64,000 nucleotides of DNA from Myxococcales bacterium. Its GTDB lineage: Bacteria; Myxococcota_A; Polyangia; Polyangiales; Polyangiaceae. Location of the stretch: contig JADJQX010000001.1 of the NCBI GenBank assembly GCA_016712525.1, positions 682,001-746,000 of the forward strand, written 5' to 3'. Below, in pieces: positions 17,861-26,134 of the stretch (position 1 is the stretch's first letter; every line of letters starts with the position of its first letter). The notes under the pieces were generated by a model. The model was not told the origin of the DNA. It did not search any database and saw only the letters and a list, made by a program, of their open reading frames with translations. A program made the translations under genes and the position numbers.

Positions 17861-18258
17861 GGCTCTCAGCGTGCCACGAGCGCGCGCTCCGCGAAAGGTC
17901 GACAGCCGCGTCGCGGGAGCTCACGGCGACCGGTCGCGCTCAGGGACTCGCCCCGCGCGCGCACCTCGGTGCGACTTCGCCGTTCGACTCTTCCCCGGGC
18001 CGAGTCCGAAGTGCGAAGGAGGGTACGTTTCGTTCCTCACCTGGCCACGGCGCGTGTCACGGCCACCCCGAGCCCATCGGCGGTGTGCTCGACCGCCTTC
18101 GGATCCTGGAGCGGGTCGGATCACCTCGCGACGGCACCCCCTGAGATCCGTTCGTTCCTCGTGTGAGGAAAGCACGCCCCATGGAGGCCGGTTTTTCGCG
18201 AAAATGAGCGTGTGCTCCGAGGTGGGATGCGCGGCACGAGACTTGAAGTGAGACGAGC
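17861..18258. other. Divergent intergenic region
   Basis: 398 bp between the divergent desaturase-fusion and deacetylase genes. I see no gene-like frame, only short arginine-rich shadows. A 12-bp palindrome at 18193-18204 is the only distinct element. Both promoters should lie here. Confidence 0.5.
18193..18204. promoter_or_regulatory. TTTTCGCGAAAA palindrome
   Basis: A perfect 12-bp palindrome with A/T arms, 55 bp before the deacetylase lipoprotein ATG, in an otherwise GC-rich gap. It could be a regulator site. No family assignment is possible. Confidence 0.3.
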
Positions 18259-19191
18259 ATGGCCACGCAAGACAGCCCTCGCCGCGCGCTCTCGCTCCTC
18301 GGCGCTTCGCTCATGGCGACGCTCGTCGCCGCGTCGATCGTCGCGACGGGGTGCACGGCAGAATCGGCCGAGACCGAGCCCGACGACGACGACACGCCTT
18401 CGGCGACGAGCGAGGAAGACCTCACGTTTCGCTCGGCGGCGACCTCCAACGTGAACCTCCGCGACGGCGAGCTCGTGCTCACGTTCGACGACGGGCCGGC
18501 GGCGACCAGCGTGGACGTCGCGACGCTCCTCCAAGGGCGCGGACACACGGGGCTCTTCTTCACCGTGTCGCACCACCTGGGGACGGTCGAGGGCGGACGC
18601 GCGACGCTGAACGACACGGGAGCGACACGGCTCGGCGCGATCGCGGAGCGTGGGCAGCTCGTGGCCAATCACACCCACAATCACTGCATTCGCGGGGCGA
18701 GCGCGGCAGCCCCGTGCTCGGGGCGCGCGTTCGCCGATCTTCCCGCCGCGGAGATGAAGAGGCAGGTCGAGAGCACGGATATCTTGATTCGCGCCGCGCT
18801 CGGCCGGGCGAACCGGAGCTCGGCGTACTTGCCATTCTTCCGCGCTCCCGGAAATAGCTGGAGCACCACGGCCGCGACCACGCTCTCGTCGGCCGCGCTC
18901 CCCTCGAACGCGTACGGCCCCATCGCGTGGAACCTGCCGCGCACCGGCGAAGAAGACTTTCAGTGTTGGAGGCGAAACGAGACCGTGGCGACCTGCGCGG
19001 GCCGCTACATCGCGGCCTTCGACGCCATGCCCTCCGGCGGGCAGAAGGCCGTCGTCCTCATCCACGACAACTTTCCCAACGCGGCTGCGCTCACGCGAGC
19101 CGTGCTCGATGGCCTCGTCGGGCGGCGCACCAAGGCGGGCAACACGGTGCGTGTCGTGCGCCCGGGGTGCATCGTCGGCTGCACGCGCTGA
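18259..19191 (+). CDS. Polysaccharide deacetylase (NodB) lipoprotein
   Basis: A 310-residue exported lipoprotein. It has a signal sequence with lipobox IVATGC (Cys about residue 32) and an acidic linker, then a NodB homology domain. The motifs seen are LTFDDGP (motif 1), NHTHNH (metal-binding motif 2), FRAPGN (motif 3) and VLIHDNF (motif 5). Family enzymes remove N-acetyl groups from chitin, peptidoglycan or exopolysaccharide using a divalent metal. Which polymer is unknown. Cysteine pairs near the middle and end (CIRG...PCSG, PGCIVGC) suggest disulfides. Converges with the YD-repeat lipoprotein gene 18 bp away. Confidence 0.9.
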   Translation: MATQDSPRRALSLLGASLMATLVAASIVATGCTAESAETEPDDDDTPSATSEEDLTFRSAATSNVNLRDGELVLTFDDGPAATSVDVATLLQGRGHTGLFFTVSHHLGTVEGGRATLNDTGATRLGAIAERGQLVANHTHNHCIRGASAAAPCSGRAFADLPAAEMKRQVESTDILIRAALGRANRSSAYLPFFRAPGNSWSTTAATTLSSAALPSNAYGPIAWNLPRTGEEDFQCWRRNETVATCAGRYIAAFDAMPSGGQKAVVLIHDNFPNAAALTRAVLDGLVGRRTKAGNTVRVVRPGCIVGCTR

Positions 19192-19209
19192 CGGGCTCCG
19201 AACGCGCCG

Positions 19210-20334
19210 CTACCGCTTGCAGTCGATGACCGTGGCTCCCGCGGCGCCGGCGCCGTCCGTGCGCACGCTGCTGGGCAATCGGGAGTTGCCCGAGTACGAG
19301 AGGGAGGCGGAGTCGGTCGGGGTGGAGTCGGACCAGCTTCGCCGCCACGACGTGAGGCGCTTGTCGCTGTCGTAGCTGAAGGTCTCGGTCTCGGAGGGCT
19401 TCGAGTCGGACCAGCTTCGCCGCCAATACGTGAGCATTCCGGCCGAGTCGAACGAGAGCGTCTCGGTTTGGCTTGGGGTCGAGTCGGACCAGCTCTGACG
19501 GTAGTAGGTGGGCAGGCTGCTCGAGTCGTACGAGAGCGACTCGGTCTCCGAAGGTTGCGAGTCGGACCAGGACTTGCGGAAGTACGTGAGCTTGTTTTTG
19601 CTGTCGTACGAGAACGTGTGCGTGTCCGACGCGGCCGAGCCCGAGGGGCTGCGGCGCAGGTACGTGAGGTTGCCGGCGCTGTCGTACGTGAGCGACACGG
19701 TGTATCCCGGCGTGCCGCCGTAGCTGATGTAGGTAGGCCTGCCCGCCGAGTCCCGCGTGACGTTGAGGCTCCCGGCTCCCGGTGCGGTGGAGAGCTGCTT
19801 GACGTACGCGGCCGTCGTCGCGAGGCGCACCGCGCCGCGGTCGGTCGCGTGGGACGACGAGATAGGCACGCAAAAGGCCGCGTTCGTCGGGTTCGTCGGG
19901 TTCGTCGGGTTCGTGGCGCCGTCGGGTGAGGGGCCGCCGTCCCCCGTGGGGTTGGGCGTGGGTGCGGGGTCGAGTGGGCAGTAGTCGGCTTTCTTGGCGA
20001 CGGGGCACGCGACGTCGGCGCCGACACACGCGCCGTTGATGCACGCGGCCGCGGAATACCCGTCGTTCGAGCCCTTGACCGAGCACGCGCAGCACACGGG
20101 CGCGCAATCGGCGAAGGTCTGGCAGGCCGTGCCGGGCCCCGCAGTCCCCGTGAGCTTCTCGGGCTGGGCGCGGCACCCGCCGTTCTGCTGCTCGGCGCCG
20201 AACGAGGTCCGGTCGTTGGTGGTGCCCGCGTCGGCTTCGTCGGTGGACGAGGTGCTCGAGCACGCCGACCCGAGGGCGAGCAGGGCCGACGTAGCCGAGA
20301 AAACGAGGACAATACCGCGTGAGCTCATGCGCAT
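19210..20334 (-). CDS. YD-repeat-like lipoprotein
   Basis: A 374-residue exported lipoprotein. The signal SATSALLALGSAC is followed by a Cys-rich segment with about twelve cysteines (CQTFADCAPVCCAC) and a Thr/Asn/Pro linker (NPTNPTNPTN). The C-terminal half has about five 26-residue repeats built on S-(Y/F)-D-S-x-x-x-L-T-Y-x-R-x-S-W-S-D-S, similar to RHS/YD repeats that form beta-strand shells. No RHS core or toxin tip is attached. The start is chosen at ATG 20334, but 20328 and 20346 are also possible. Function unknown. Surface binding is a guess from the fold. Confidence 0.65.
   Translation of the reverse strand: MRMSSRGIVLVFSATSALLALGSACSSTSSTDEADAGTTNDRTSFGAEQQNGGCRAQPEKLTGTAGPGTACQTFADCAPVCCACSVKGSNDGYSAAACINGACVGADVACPVAKKADYCPLDPAPTPNPTGDGGPSPDGATNPTNPTNPTNAAFCVPISSSHATDRGAVRLATTAAYVKQLSTAPGAGSLNVTRDSAGRPTYISYGGTPGYTVSLTYDSAGNLTYLRRSPSGSAASDTHTFSYDSKNKLTYFRKSWSDSQPSETESLSYDSSSLPTYYRQSWSDSTPSQTETLSFDSAGMLTYWRRSWSDSKPSETETFSYDSDKRLTSWRRSWSDSTPTDSASLSYSGNSRLPSSVRTDGAGAAGATVIDCKR
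19305..19690 (-). repeat. 78-bp coding repeats (YD-like)
   Basis: About five diverged 78-bp units encode 26-residue YD-like repeats. The most constant part encodes SWSDS, preceded by L-T-Y-x-R. Unit edges are approximate, because divergence is higher at both ends. Confidence 0.7.
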
Positions 20335-20615
20335 GGCCGGGACCATAGCCGTTTCGTGTGCCAGCGCCACTCTCGTTGCCGCGTGGGCACGACGGCGTGG
20401 CCCGCACCCCAAAAGGGGGGCGAGCTCGACTCGGCTCGGTGCGCAATTCGGCCGTGCGCACGGGGAGCTCGAGCCGCGTGTCCGAAAGGAGCAACCGCGC
20501 CCGAGGGCTCGGCGAGCACGGCACACGCTGACTCAGGTCCGGAGGGCAACCGATCGACGATCGAGGCTGAATTTTCGGGCGATCGTGGAGGCACGCACGT
20601 TGCTACGGGCCCGCC

Positions 20616-21794
20616 ATGCATCGAAGCCTCCTCGTTGGTCTCGTGGTCGTCGGTCTCCTCGGCCCGGCTGTGGTCTTCTCGGCTTGTGCCCCGGCCGAGA
20701 GCGACCCTCCGCCGGACGCGGCGACCGACACGGGCGCGACGCCCGACGCGACCCCTAGCCCCGACGCCACGCCCGTGGATGCGGCGACCGACGCTGCGGT
20801 AAACCCGATCGTGGCGAAGTGCGACGCGATGTTCGACGCGGCGCTCGCCATGGCACGCCGGTGCGGGTCGCGGGCGGGGACTCAGACCTCCAGCCAACCG
20901 TACAACCCATCGGACCGAACCAAATACGTGCGAGCCTGCGTGGCGCAGGCCACGGCACCAGGATTCGACACGTCGCGCGTCGACGCGTGCCTCGCCGAGG
21001 CGAAGACCACGACGGCGTGCGTCGACCTCATGGAGCTCGAGGCGTCACTTCCCCCGAACTTCGGGTGGAACGGGCCGACCATGCTGTTCGAGTGCCTCTC
21101 TCGCCCGGGCACGCTCCCCGCCGGGACCTCGTGCGCGTACGATAGCCAGTGCGCGAGCCTCGTATGCCAGTTCTCGCAGAGGGCTTCGGGCCCGAAGTAT
21201 TGCGGGGTCTGCGCGCCGGGCGTCGGGCGGGCTCCGATCCCGGGCAAGAGCTGCCTCCTCTACGGCCCCGAACGATGCGCCACCGGCGACGCGTGTTATT
21301 CGGGGACGTGCAAGTCGCCCGCGGGCAACGGCGAACCATGCGCCGAGCGATGCGCGCCGGGGCTCGCGTGCTCGCGCAACCCGAGCCCTCCCGACACGTG
21401 CCAGCCGCTCGTGCCGCTCGGCGGCGACTGCAATGGCAAATACTGCGAGAAGACCCTGACGTGCATCGGTGGCAAATGTGAGCGAGCCACCATTGGCAAA
21501 TTGGGAGACGACTGTTCGTACGTCTCGGGGCGGGAGACGCAATGCGACGAGGATCTCACGTGCGAGGCCGTGGGCACCTCGGGGAGCCGCGCGTGCGTCT
21601 CGATCCAGACCCGGTTCGCTCAGGTCGGCGACGCGTGCGACGCGCCGGGCACCATGGGCTGCGACCGTACGCTCTGGTGCGACCGAGGCACCTGCCAGCC
21701 CCGCGAAGCCTCGCGCTGCACGTTGCTCGACCCCGACGCGGGCTCGGACGCGGCCACGGACAGCGCTTTCCCGCCGAAGGACGCGAGCCGCTGA
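20616..21794 (+). CDS. Large cysteine-rich lipoprotein (Dickkopf-like repeats)
   Basis: A 392-residue exported lipoprotein. The lipobox is VVFSAC (Cys about residue 24), followed by an Asp/Ala/Pro/Thr linker. Residues 65-165 are a helical Cys-containing region. Residues 170-375 contain repeated modules of the form G-x-x-C-x-x-(D/G)-x-x-C-x-x-x-L-x-C (GTSCAYDSQCASLVCQ, GDDCSYVSGRETQCDEDLTC), like the Dickkopf N-terminal Cys-rich repeats common in myxobacterial secreted proteins. ATG 20616 is used. Divergent from the YD-repeat gene (281 bp between starts). Function unknown. Confidence 0.7.
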   Translation: MHRSLLVGLVVVGLLGPAVVFSACAPAESDPPPDAATDTGATPDATPSPDATPVDAATDAAVNPIVAKCDAMFDAALAMARRCGSRAGTQTSSQPYNPSDRTKYVRACVAQATAPGFDTSRVDACLAEAKTTTACVDLMELEASLPPNFGWNGPTMLFECLSRPGTLPAGTSCAYDSQCASLVCQFSQRASGPKYCGVCAPGVGRAPIPGKSCLLYGPERCATGDACYSGTCKSPAGNGEPCAERCAPGLACSRNPSPPDTCQPLVPLGGDCNGKYCEKTLTCIGGKCERATIGKLGDDCSYVSGRETQCDEDLTCEAVGTSGSRACVSIQTRFAQVGDACDAPGTMGCDRTLWCDRGTCQPREASRCTLLDPDAGSDAATDSAFPPKDASR

Positions 21795-21857
21795 GGCAGC
21801 GACGCGCCGAGGGCGCCTCGAGTCGGGAAGACGACGACGACCCGTCGTGCGCGGGCG

Positions 21858-22508
21858 TCAGCGGACGTTCGGGCGAATGCGGGCGAGGGAGTTGATGCCG
21901 TTCGCGATGACCGTTCCGTCGGTGGTCGGGGTGGTGCTGAGGCCACCCCAGAGCGCCGAGGGCGTGCTCGTCTCGAGCATGGAGCGCAGGACCACCTTCG
22001 GGGGGCATACGACCGGCGAGGGCCCCGGAGGGCACTCGAGGTACGACGCGCTCGTCTGGACCATCTTCACCCCATTACGTTCCCCGATGGCGACGTAGGC
22101 GGCGTTGACCCCGAGCGAGGCGAAGAAGAAGACGCATTTGAGCTCGACCTCGGCGGGGTTCGCCGTGGGGGCCGAGAAGCACTCGACTCGACCGTTCGGG
22201 ATCGTCCCGAGCTCCGACGCGTACGTCGCGGCCGTGCACGTGGTGTCCGTCGTCGGATCGCAGGGAACGGGGAGCGGAGGTGGCGGAGGCGGGGGCACCG
22301 ATCCGTCGACGGGGGCGGCCGCGTCGACGGGCAAAGGCGGAGACGAGGGCGCGCAGCTCGGGTTCGTGGCCGCATCGCACCCCACCGAGACGGGAGCGGT
22401 CGCGGCCGGATCGACGCCGATGGTGATATCCGACGAGCCACCGCAGGCCTTCAAGAAGATGGCGAGCGCGAGCACGCCCACGGACGAGACGAACAGCGGA
22501 CGGCTCAC
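21858..22508 (-). CDS. Lipoprotein, paralogue of the next gene
   Basis: A 216-residue exported lipoprotein from a proposed GTG start at 22508, which gives a clean signal (SSVGVLALAIFLKAC). No in-frame ATG is nearby. A proline-rich linker leads to a C-terminal domain of about 105 residues (from LGTIPNGRVECFS to NSLARIRPNVR) that is nearly identical to the end of the neighbouring lipoprotein at 22648-23481. A short 18-codon frame starting with ATG (MTNVRTKPFV) ends in a TGA that overlaps the GTG, which could couple translation. It could alternatively mark a frameshifted start. Function unknown. Confidence 0.6.
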   Translation of the reverse strand: MSRPLFVSSVGVLALAIFLKACGGSSDITIGVDPAATAPVSVGCDAATNPSCAPSSPPLPVDAAAPVDGSVPPPPPPPLPVPCDPTTDTTCTAATYASELGTIPNGRVECFSAPTANPAEVELKCVFFFASLGVNAAYVAIGERNGVKMVQTSASYLECPPGPSPVVCPPKVVLRSMLETSTPSALWGGLSTTPTTDGTVIANGINSLARIRPNVR

Positions 22509-22647
22509 GAGGGCGCGATGCTCCGTGAGGCGACGAAGGGCTTCGTGCGAACGTTCGTCATCGTGGGTCGGTCTCGTCGAGAGTGTGCTCCATTTCGTGG
22601 CCGGGGCAAACGGGGGCGTGTGAGCCGCGCCCCCGAGCCGGCTCGGA

Positions 22648-23481
22648 TCAGCGGACGTTCGGGCGAATGCGCGCGAGCGAGTTGATTCCGTTCCCGATGA
22701 CCGTGCCGTCCGTGAGCGTGGTGCTGAGGCCACCCCAGAGCGCCGACGGAGTGCTCGACTCGAGCATGGACCGCAGGACGACCTTCGGGGGGCACACCAC
22801 GGGGGAAGGCCCGGGGGGGCACTCGACGTACGAAGCGCTCGTCGGGACCATTTTCACGCCGCTGCGCTCTCCGATGGCGACGTAGGTGGCGTTCGCGCCG
22901 AGCGACGCAAAGTAGAAGGTGCACCGAAGCTCGACCCGCGCCGGATCGGCCGTGGGGGACGAGAAACACTCGACCCGACCGTTCGGGATCGTCCCGAGCT
23001 CCGACCCGTATTGCGCGGCGACGCAGGTCGTGTCCGTGCTGGGGTTGCAGGGCACGGGAGGTGGCGGCGGCAAGCCCGCATCGAGGACCGGCGGCGGTGG
23101 CGGAGGCAAGCCCGCATCGAGGACCGGCGGCGGTGGCGGAGGCGAGCAGCTCTGATCCGTGCTCGGGTCACACGGAGGGGGCGGAGGGGGCGGAGGCGAG
23201 CAGCTTCGATCCGTGCTCGGGTTGCACGGCGGCGGTGGCGGCGGCGGCGGCGGTGGCGGCGAGCAGCTCCGGTCCGTGCTCGGGTTGCACGGCGGTGGCG
23301 GAGGGGGCGTCACCGGTGAGCAGCTCGTGTCACCACTCGCGCTGCACGGCGCGCCGGCGCCCGTGCGCACGCCGAGCTCTCCTTGGTCGACGTCGTCGCC
23401 GACGCCGGCCGTGCACTGGATGAAGTAGAGCGAGGCAGCGGCCGTGACCGCCACGACGGGAAAGAGATGACGTGGATCCAT
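22648..23481 (-). CDS. Lipoprotein with Pro/Cys repeat linker
   Basis: A 277-residue exported lipoprotein with signal VVAVTAAASLYFIQC. A long spacer contains repeats of the form C-N-P-S-T-D-R-S-C-S followed by 5-11 prolines, and two VLDAGLPPPPP units. It ends in the same C-terminal domain as the neighbouring paralogue: a (V/C)ECFS-x-PTA start, a FASLG-x-NA core, three further cysteines in the ECPPGPSPVVCPP segment and the RIRPNVR end. ATG 23481 has AGGGGA upstream. The two genes are tandem, with 139 bp between them. The spacer probably extends the domain from the membrane. Function unknown. Confidence 0.65.
   Translation of the reverse strand: MDPRHLFPVVAVTAAASLYFIQCTAGVGDDVDQGELGVRTGAGAPCSASGDTSCSPVTPPPPPPCNPSTDRSCSPPPPPPPPPPPCNPSTDRSCSPPPPPPPPCDPSTDQSCSPPPPPPVLDAGLPPPPPPVLDAGLPPPPPVPCNPSTDTTCVAAQYGSELGTIPNGRVECFSSPTADPARVELRCTFYFASLGANATYVAIGERSGVKMVPTSASYVECPPGPSPVVCPPKVVLRSMLESSTPSALWGGLSTTLTDGTVIGNGINSLARIRPNVR
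23050..23345 (-). repeat. Proline/cysteine-coding low-complexity repeats
   Basis: Alternating GGCGGCGG-type runs (polyproline on the minus strand) and near-identical blocks encoding CNPSTDRSC or CDPSTDQSC occur about four times. A 42-bp unit encoding VLDAGLPPPPP occurs twice (around 23076-23140). The array is in frame and absent from the shorter paralogue. Confidence 0.75.
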
Positions 23482-23622
23482 GGTGGGTCCCCTGGGTTCG
23501 AAGTGGATGCGCGACACGGGGCTTTCCCGCGGTCGACATGGTTCGTCGCCCGTCGTTCGAGATGACGCGCGCACGGTTCGGAGAGTGAGTGCGCGGCGCC
23601 GCGTGGGTCCGTCAAAAAATCG

Positions 23623-24396
23623 TCATGGCCCTGCGCACGAGCCGCGCACCTTCGACACGAGGGCCGAGCTCGGGTGCCTTACGACGAAGCGGGCCGCGCC
23701 GGCCTTGGCCTCGGCCACGCGCCCGAGAGCGCACAACGCGAGCACACGCTGAGCATCGCGCTCCTCCGAGAGCACCCCTTGCGGATACTTGCGGGCGTGC
23801 TCGTCGAGCGCCGCGAGCGCGGCCGCGCCGTCTCCCCGTTGGAGCGCCGAGGTCGCGTCACGAACGAGGCGCGTCTCTGCCCCGAGGCTCCCCTCGCCCG
23901 TCGCGGAGGGGCCGGGCCGCGCGCTCGGCTGCGGGGAGGGCTTCGCCGTAGGCTTCGTGTCCACGGGCTCGGGCGGCGGAGGGCTCACGTCGACGGACGC
24001 GACGACCTTCGGAGGAGGCTCGCTCGGAGAGGACGGGGAGGACGGGGAGGACGGGGAGGACGGCAGAGGCGAGCTCGTGACCTCGGCGGCCGAGGGGGCG
24101 GCGGGAGGCCCAGGGCGCGTCGTCACGAGGACACCCGCGCCGACACCCACCGACAGCAACAGGGCGAAACCACCCACGATTTTGGCGAGGCCACCCACGC
24201 CCGACGCGGCCGCGACCGTGGTGCCCGATGCCCCAGCGGCGCCTGCGCCCGCCGTCGCCGAGGCCGTCGAGATCGACGCGGCCAACGCCACCTGCGCGGC
24301 GATGGCGCGACGCACCCGCTTCTGGTCCTCGCCGGTGGGCTCGAGGCCAACGCGCGCGCTCGCGAGGAGATCCTCGTCTTCGGGAGTAAGGCTCAT
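23623..24396 (-). CDS. Putative membrane-anchored partner of ECF sigma factor
   Basis: A 257-residue protein with an acidic N-terminus (SLTPEDEDLLASARVGLEP), a Gly/Ala-rich region, and one transmembrane helix near 85-105 (VGGFALLLSVGVGAGVLV). A long Ser/Pro linker and a C-terminal TPR-like helical domain of about 80 residues (ALQRGDGAAALAALDEHARK) follow. GGAGG lies five bases before ATG 24396, and that ATG overlaps the sigma gene stop as ATGA, so the two are translationally coupled. Position and topology suggest an anti-sigma factor, but no zinc-binding anti-sigma motif is visible. Confidence 0.7.
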   Translation of the reverse strand: MSLTPEDEDLLASARVGLEPTGEDQKRVRRAIAAQVALAASISTASATAGAGAAGASGTTVAAASGVGGLAKIVGGFALLLSVGVGAGVLVTTRPGPPAAPSAAEVTSSPLPSSPSSPSSPSSPSEPPPKVVASVDVSPPPPEPVDTKPTAKPSPQPSARPGPSATGEGSLGAETRLVRDATSALQRGDGAAALAALDEHARKYPQGVLSEERDAQRVLALCALGRVAEAKAGAARFVVRHPSSALVSKVRGSCAGP

Positions 24397-24974
24397 TTCG
24401 ACCTCCACGCGTCCCGCGCTCGATGCCGCTGGGCCGCCGCCGCGAACTCTTCACGCGCGAGGCGGAGCCGCGAGTAGACGGTGTTGACGTTCTCGTCGAG
24501 GAGCTCGGCGATCTCTTTGGCGGGGAGCTGTTCGAGCTCGGCGAGCACGAACACCTCGCGCTTGTCGTCGTCGAGGGACTCGAGGAGCTGGATGACGAGG
24601 CGCGCGGCCTGCGTCTTCGCCGCGGTGGCCTCGGGATCGCGCCCCTCCGCGTCGCGCAGCGTCTCGGGGTCGACCGACTTCTCCGGATCGCGGCTCGCGT
24701 CGTGCTTCTTCTTGGCGCGGCGGTGACCGCGGACCACGTTGCGCACGATCCCGTAGAGCCACGTGCGCACCGTCGACCGGCCCTCGAACTCGGAGAGGCG
24801 CTTCAGCACCACGAGGAAGATCTCTTGGGTCACGTCGTCGACGGCGTGCTCGACCACGCCGAGGGCGCGCACGCTCCGCCACACGAAGGCGAAGTGCTCT
24901 TCGTACGTCGCCTCGAACGTGGGCGGCGGGACGAGGCCCGGGGGGCTCGACCGCGCCTCGACTTGGGGGATCAT
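24393..24974 (-). CDS. RNA polymerase sigma-70 factor, ECF type
   Basis: A 193-residue ECF sigma factor. Region 2 is visible as FVWRSVRALGVVEHAVDDVT, with the core-binding and -10 recognition part TWLYGIVRNVVRGHRR. An acidic linker follows, and then region 4 (EVFVLAELEQLPAKEIAELL and NTVYSRLRLAREEF). It directs polymerase to a specific promoter set, probably in response to an envelope signal. ATG 24974 is chosen; an upstream extension is arginine-rich and overlaps the preceding gene. The downstream membrane protein is translationally coupled. Confidence 0.92.
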   Translation of the reverse strand: MIPQVEARSSPPGLVPPPTFEATYEEHFAFVWRSVRALGVVEHAVDDVTQEIFLVVLKRLSEFEGRSTVRTWLYGIVRNVVRGHRRAKKKHDASRDPEKSVDPETLRDAEGRDPEATAAKTQAARLVIQLLESLDDDKREVFVLAELEQLPAKEIAELLDENVNTVYSRLRLAREEFAAAAQRHRARDAWRSK

Positions 24975-25011
24975 GACCTGCGCAGTGGGTGTCACGTCGA
25001 GGGGGCTTCCA

Positions 25012-26100
25012 TCAAAAAAAATGGAGCTCGACGCCCACGGACCCCGAGAACGAGCTCGCGGCCGGCCTGTGGACCGCAACGCGCGTGCCCCCCGCGTCGA
25101 TGACGAACGTCGGTCGATCGAGGCTCCCGACGCCACCGAACCTCGCGCGAACGGCGAGCGGCCCGCCCAGGCGCACGAGGATCAGGGCGTCGCCGCCGAG
25201 GGCGCCCCACGTGGCCGATTCGGTGCGCGCGTCGACCGTCCCGAGCCCGGTCGCGACCATGTTCATCACGAGCGCGCCCCCGCACGGCCCGGCGGCGAGC
25301 CGCCCGAACGTCGCCAGGGCGCACACCCGACCCCCGAAGGTGAGCGCGGAGAACGAGCCGCCGCGGCCCGTCGGTGCGTCGACCATCGCCTCGCTGGGCG
25401 CGAGGACCGAGAGCTCGGCTTCGGCGCGGAGGAACGATGCGGCGCCGAACACGGAGAGCTGGCCTCCCCCCGTGGCCGAAGGGAGCGCGCCGCTCTCGAC
25501 CGTGCCCGAGCCCGCGATGCCGGCGGAGAACGCCGTGCGGCGTGAAGGAGGAGGCGCGTCCGAGGACCGCGAGGGAGGCTCGGGAACGGGCCTCGGCGGA
25601 GGTGCCGGCGCGACCTCCGGAGGCTTCGGCGGCGCTTCGGGCGGCGCGGTCGGGGCCGGGGCCGGTGGGGCCGGAGGCTCGGAGAAAGGAGCGGTCTCGG
25701 GTGGGCGGGCGCTCGCGTCCACGGCGAGCGCGACGATGAGGGCGGCGGCACCGGCGGCTTCGACGCACGACGCCGCGCCGAAGGTGCGCTCGACGCGCCT
25801 GCCCTCCGTGACGAGCGAGAGGCTCACGCGGAACGCCTCGCGCTTCCCGCGTTCGACGCGGCCGTCCGCGGTCACGGACGTCCGAGGACCGGTCGCGGGG
25901 CCGAGCACACGGTCGATCTCGGCCAGCATCTGCTCACGCGTGGGGCACGAGGCCCCTTCGTCGGGCACGCGCCACGTGAGGGTGACCGGCGCGGAGGGCT
26001 CGGCCGCGGCCGCGCCGGCGGTGACGAGGAGCGTGGCTGCCGCGAGCGAGAGCGCCACCCGAGAGCGCCGCGAACGCGCCTCGATCCCGTGCGACGTCAT
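25012..26100 (-). CDS. Exported protein with outer-membrane-like C-terminal domain
   Basis: A 362-residue protein with a clear Sec signal (ALSLAAATLLVTAGAAAAEP). Residues 30-135 form a small folded domain with two cysteines. A Pro/Ala/Glu linker (140-190) leads to about 170 residues of alternating short strands ending in SVGVELHFF. A terminal Phe after alternating hydrophobics is typical of outer-membrane beta-barrels. AAGGAG lies before ATG 26100. It is the second gene of the O-antigen ligase-sigma operon. Similar ligase/sigma/OMP clusters occur in Polyangiales. The exact role is unknown. Confidence 0.7.
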   Translation of the reverse strand: MTSHGIEARSRRSRVALSLAAATLLVTAGAAAAEPSAPVTLTWRVPDEGASCPTREQMLAEIDRVLGPATGPRTSVTADGRVERGKREAFRVSLSLVTEGRRVERTFGAASCVEAAGAAALIVALAVDASARPPETAPFSEPPAPPAPAPTAPPEAPPKPPEVAPAPPPRPVPEPPSRSSDAPPPSRRTAFSAGIAGSGTVESGALPSATGGGQLSVFGAASFLRAEAELSVLAPSEAMVDAPTGRGGSFSALTFGGRVCALATFGRLAAGPCGGALVMNMVATGLGTVDARTESATWGALGGDALILVRLGGPLAVRARFGGVGSLDRPTFVIDAGGTRVAVHRPAASSFSGSVGVELHFF

Positions 26101-26134
26101 GGTGCTCCTTCGTGCCATCGTGCGGTCGTGCATC

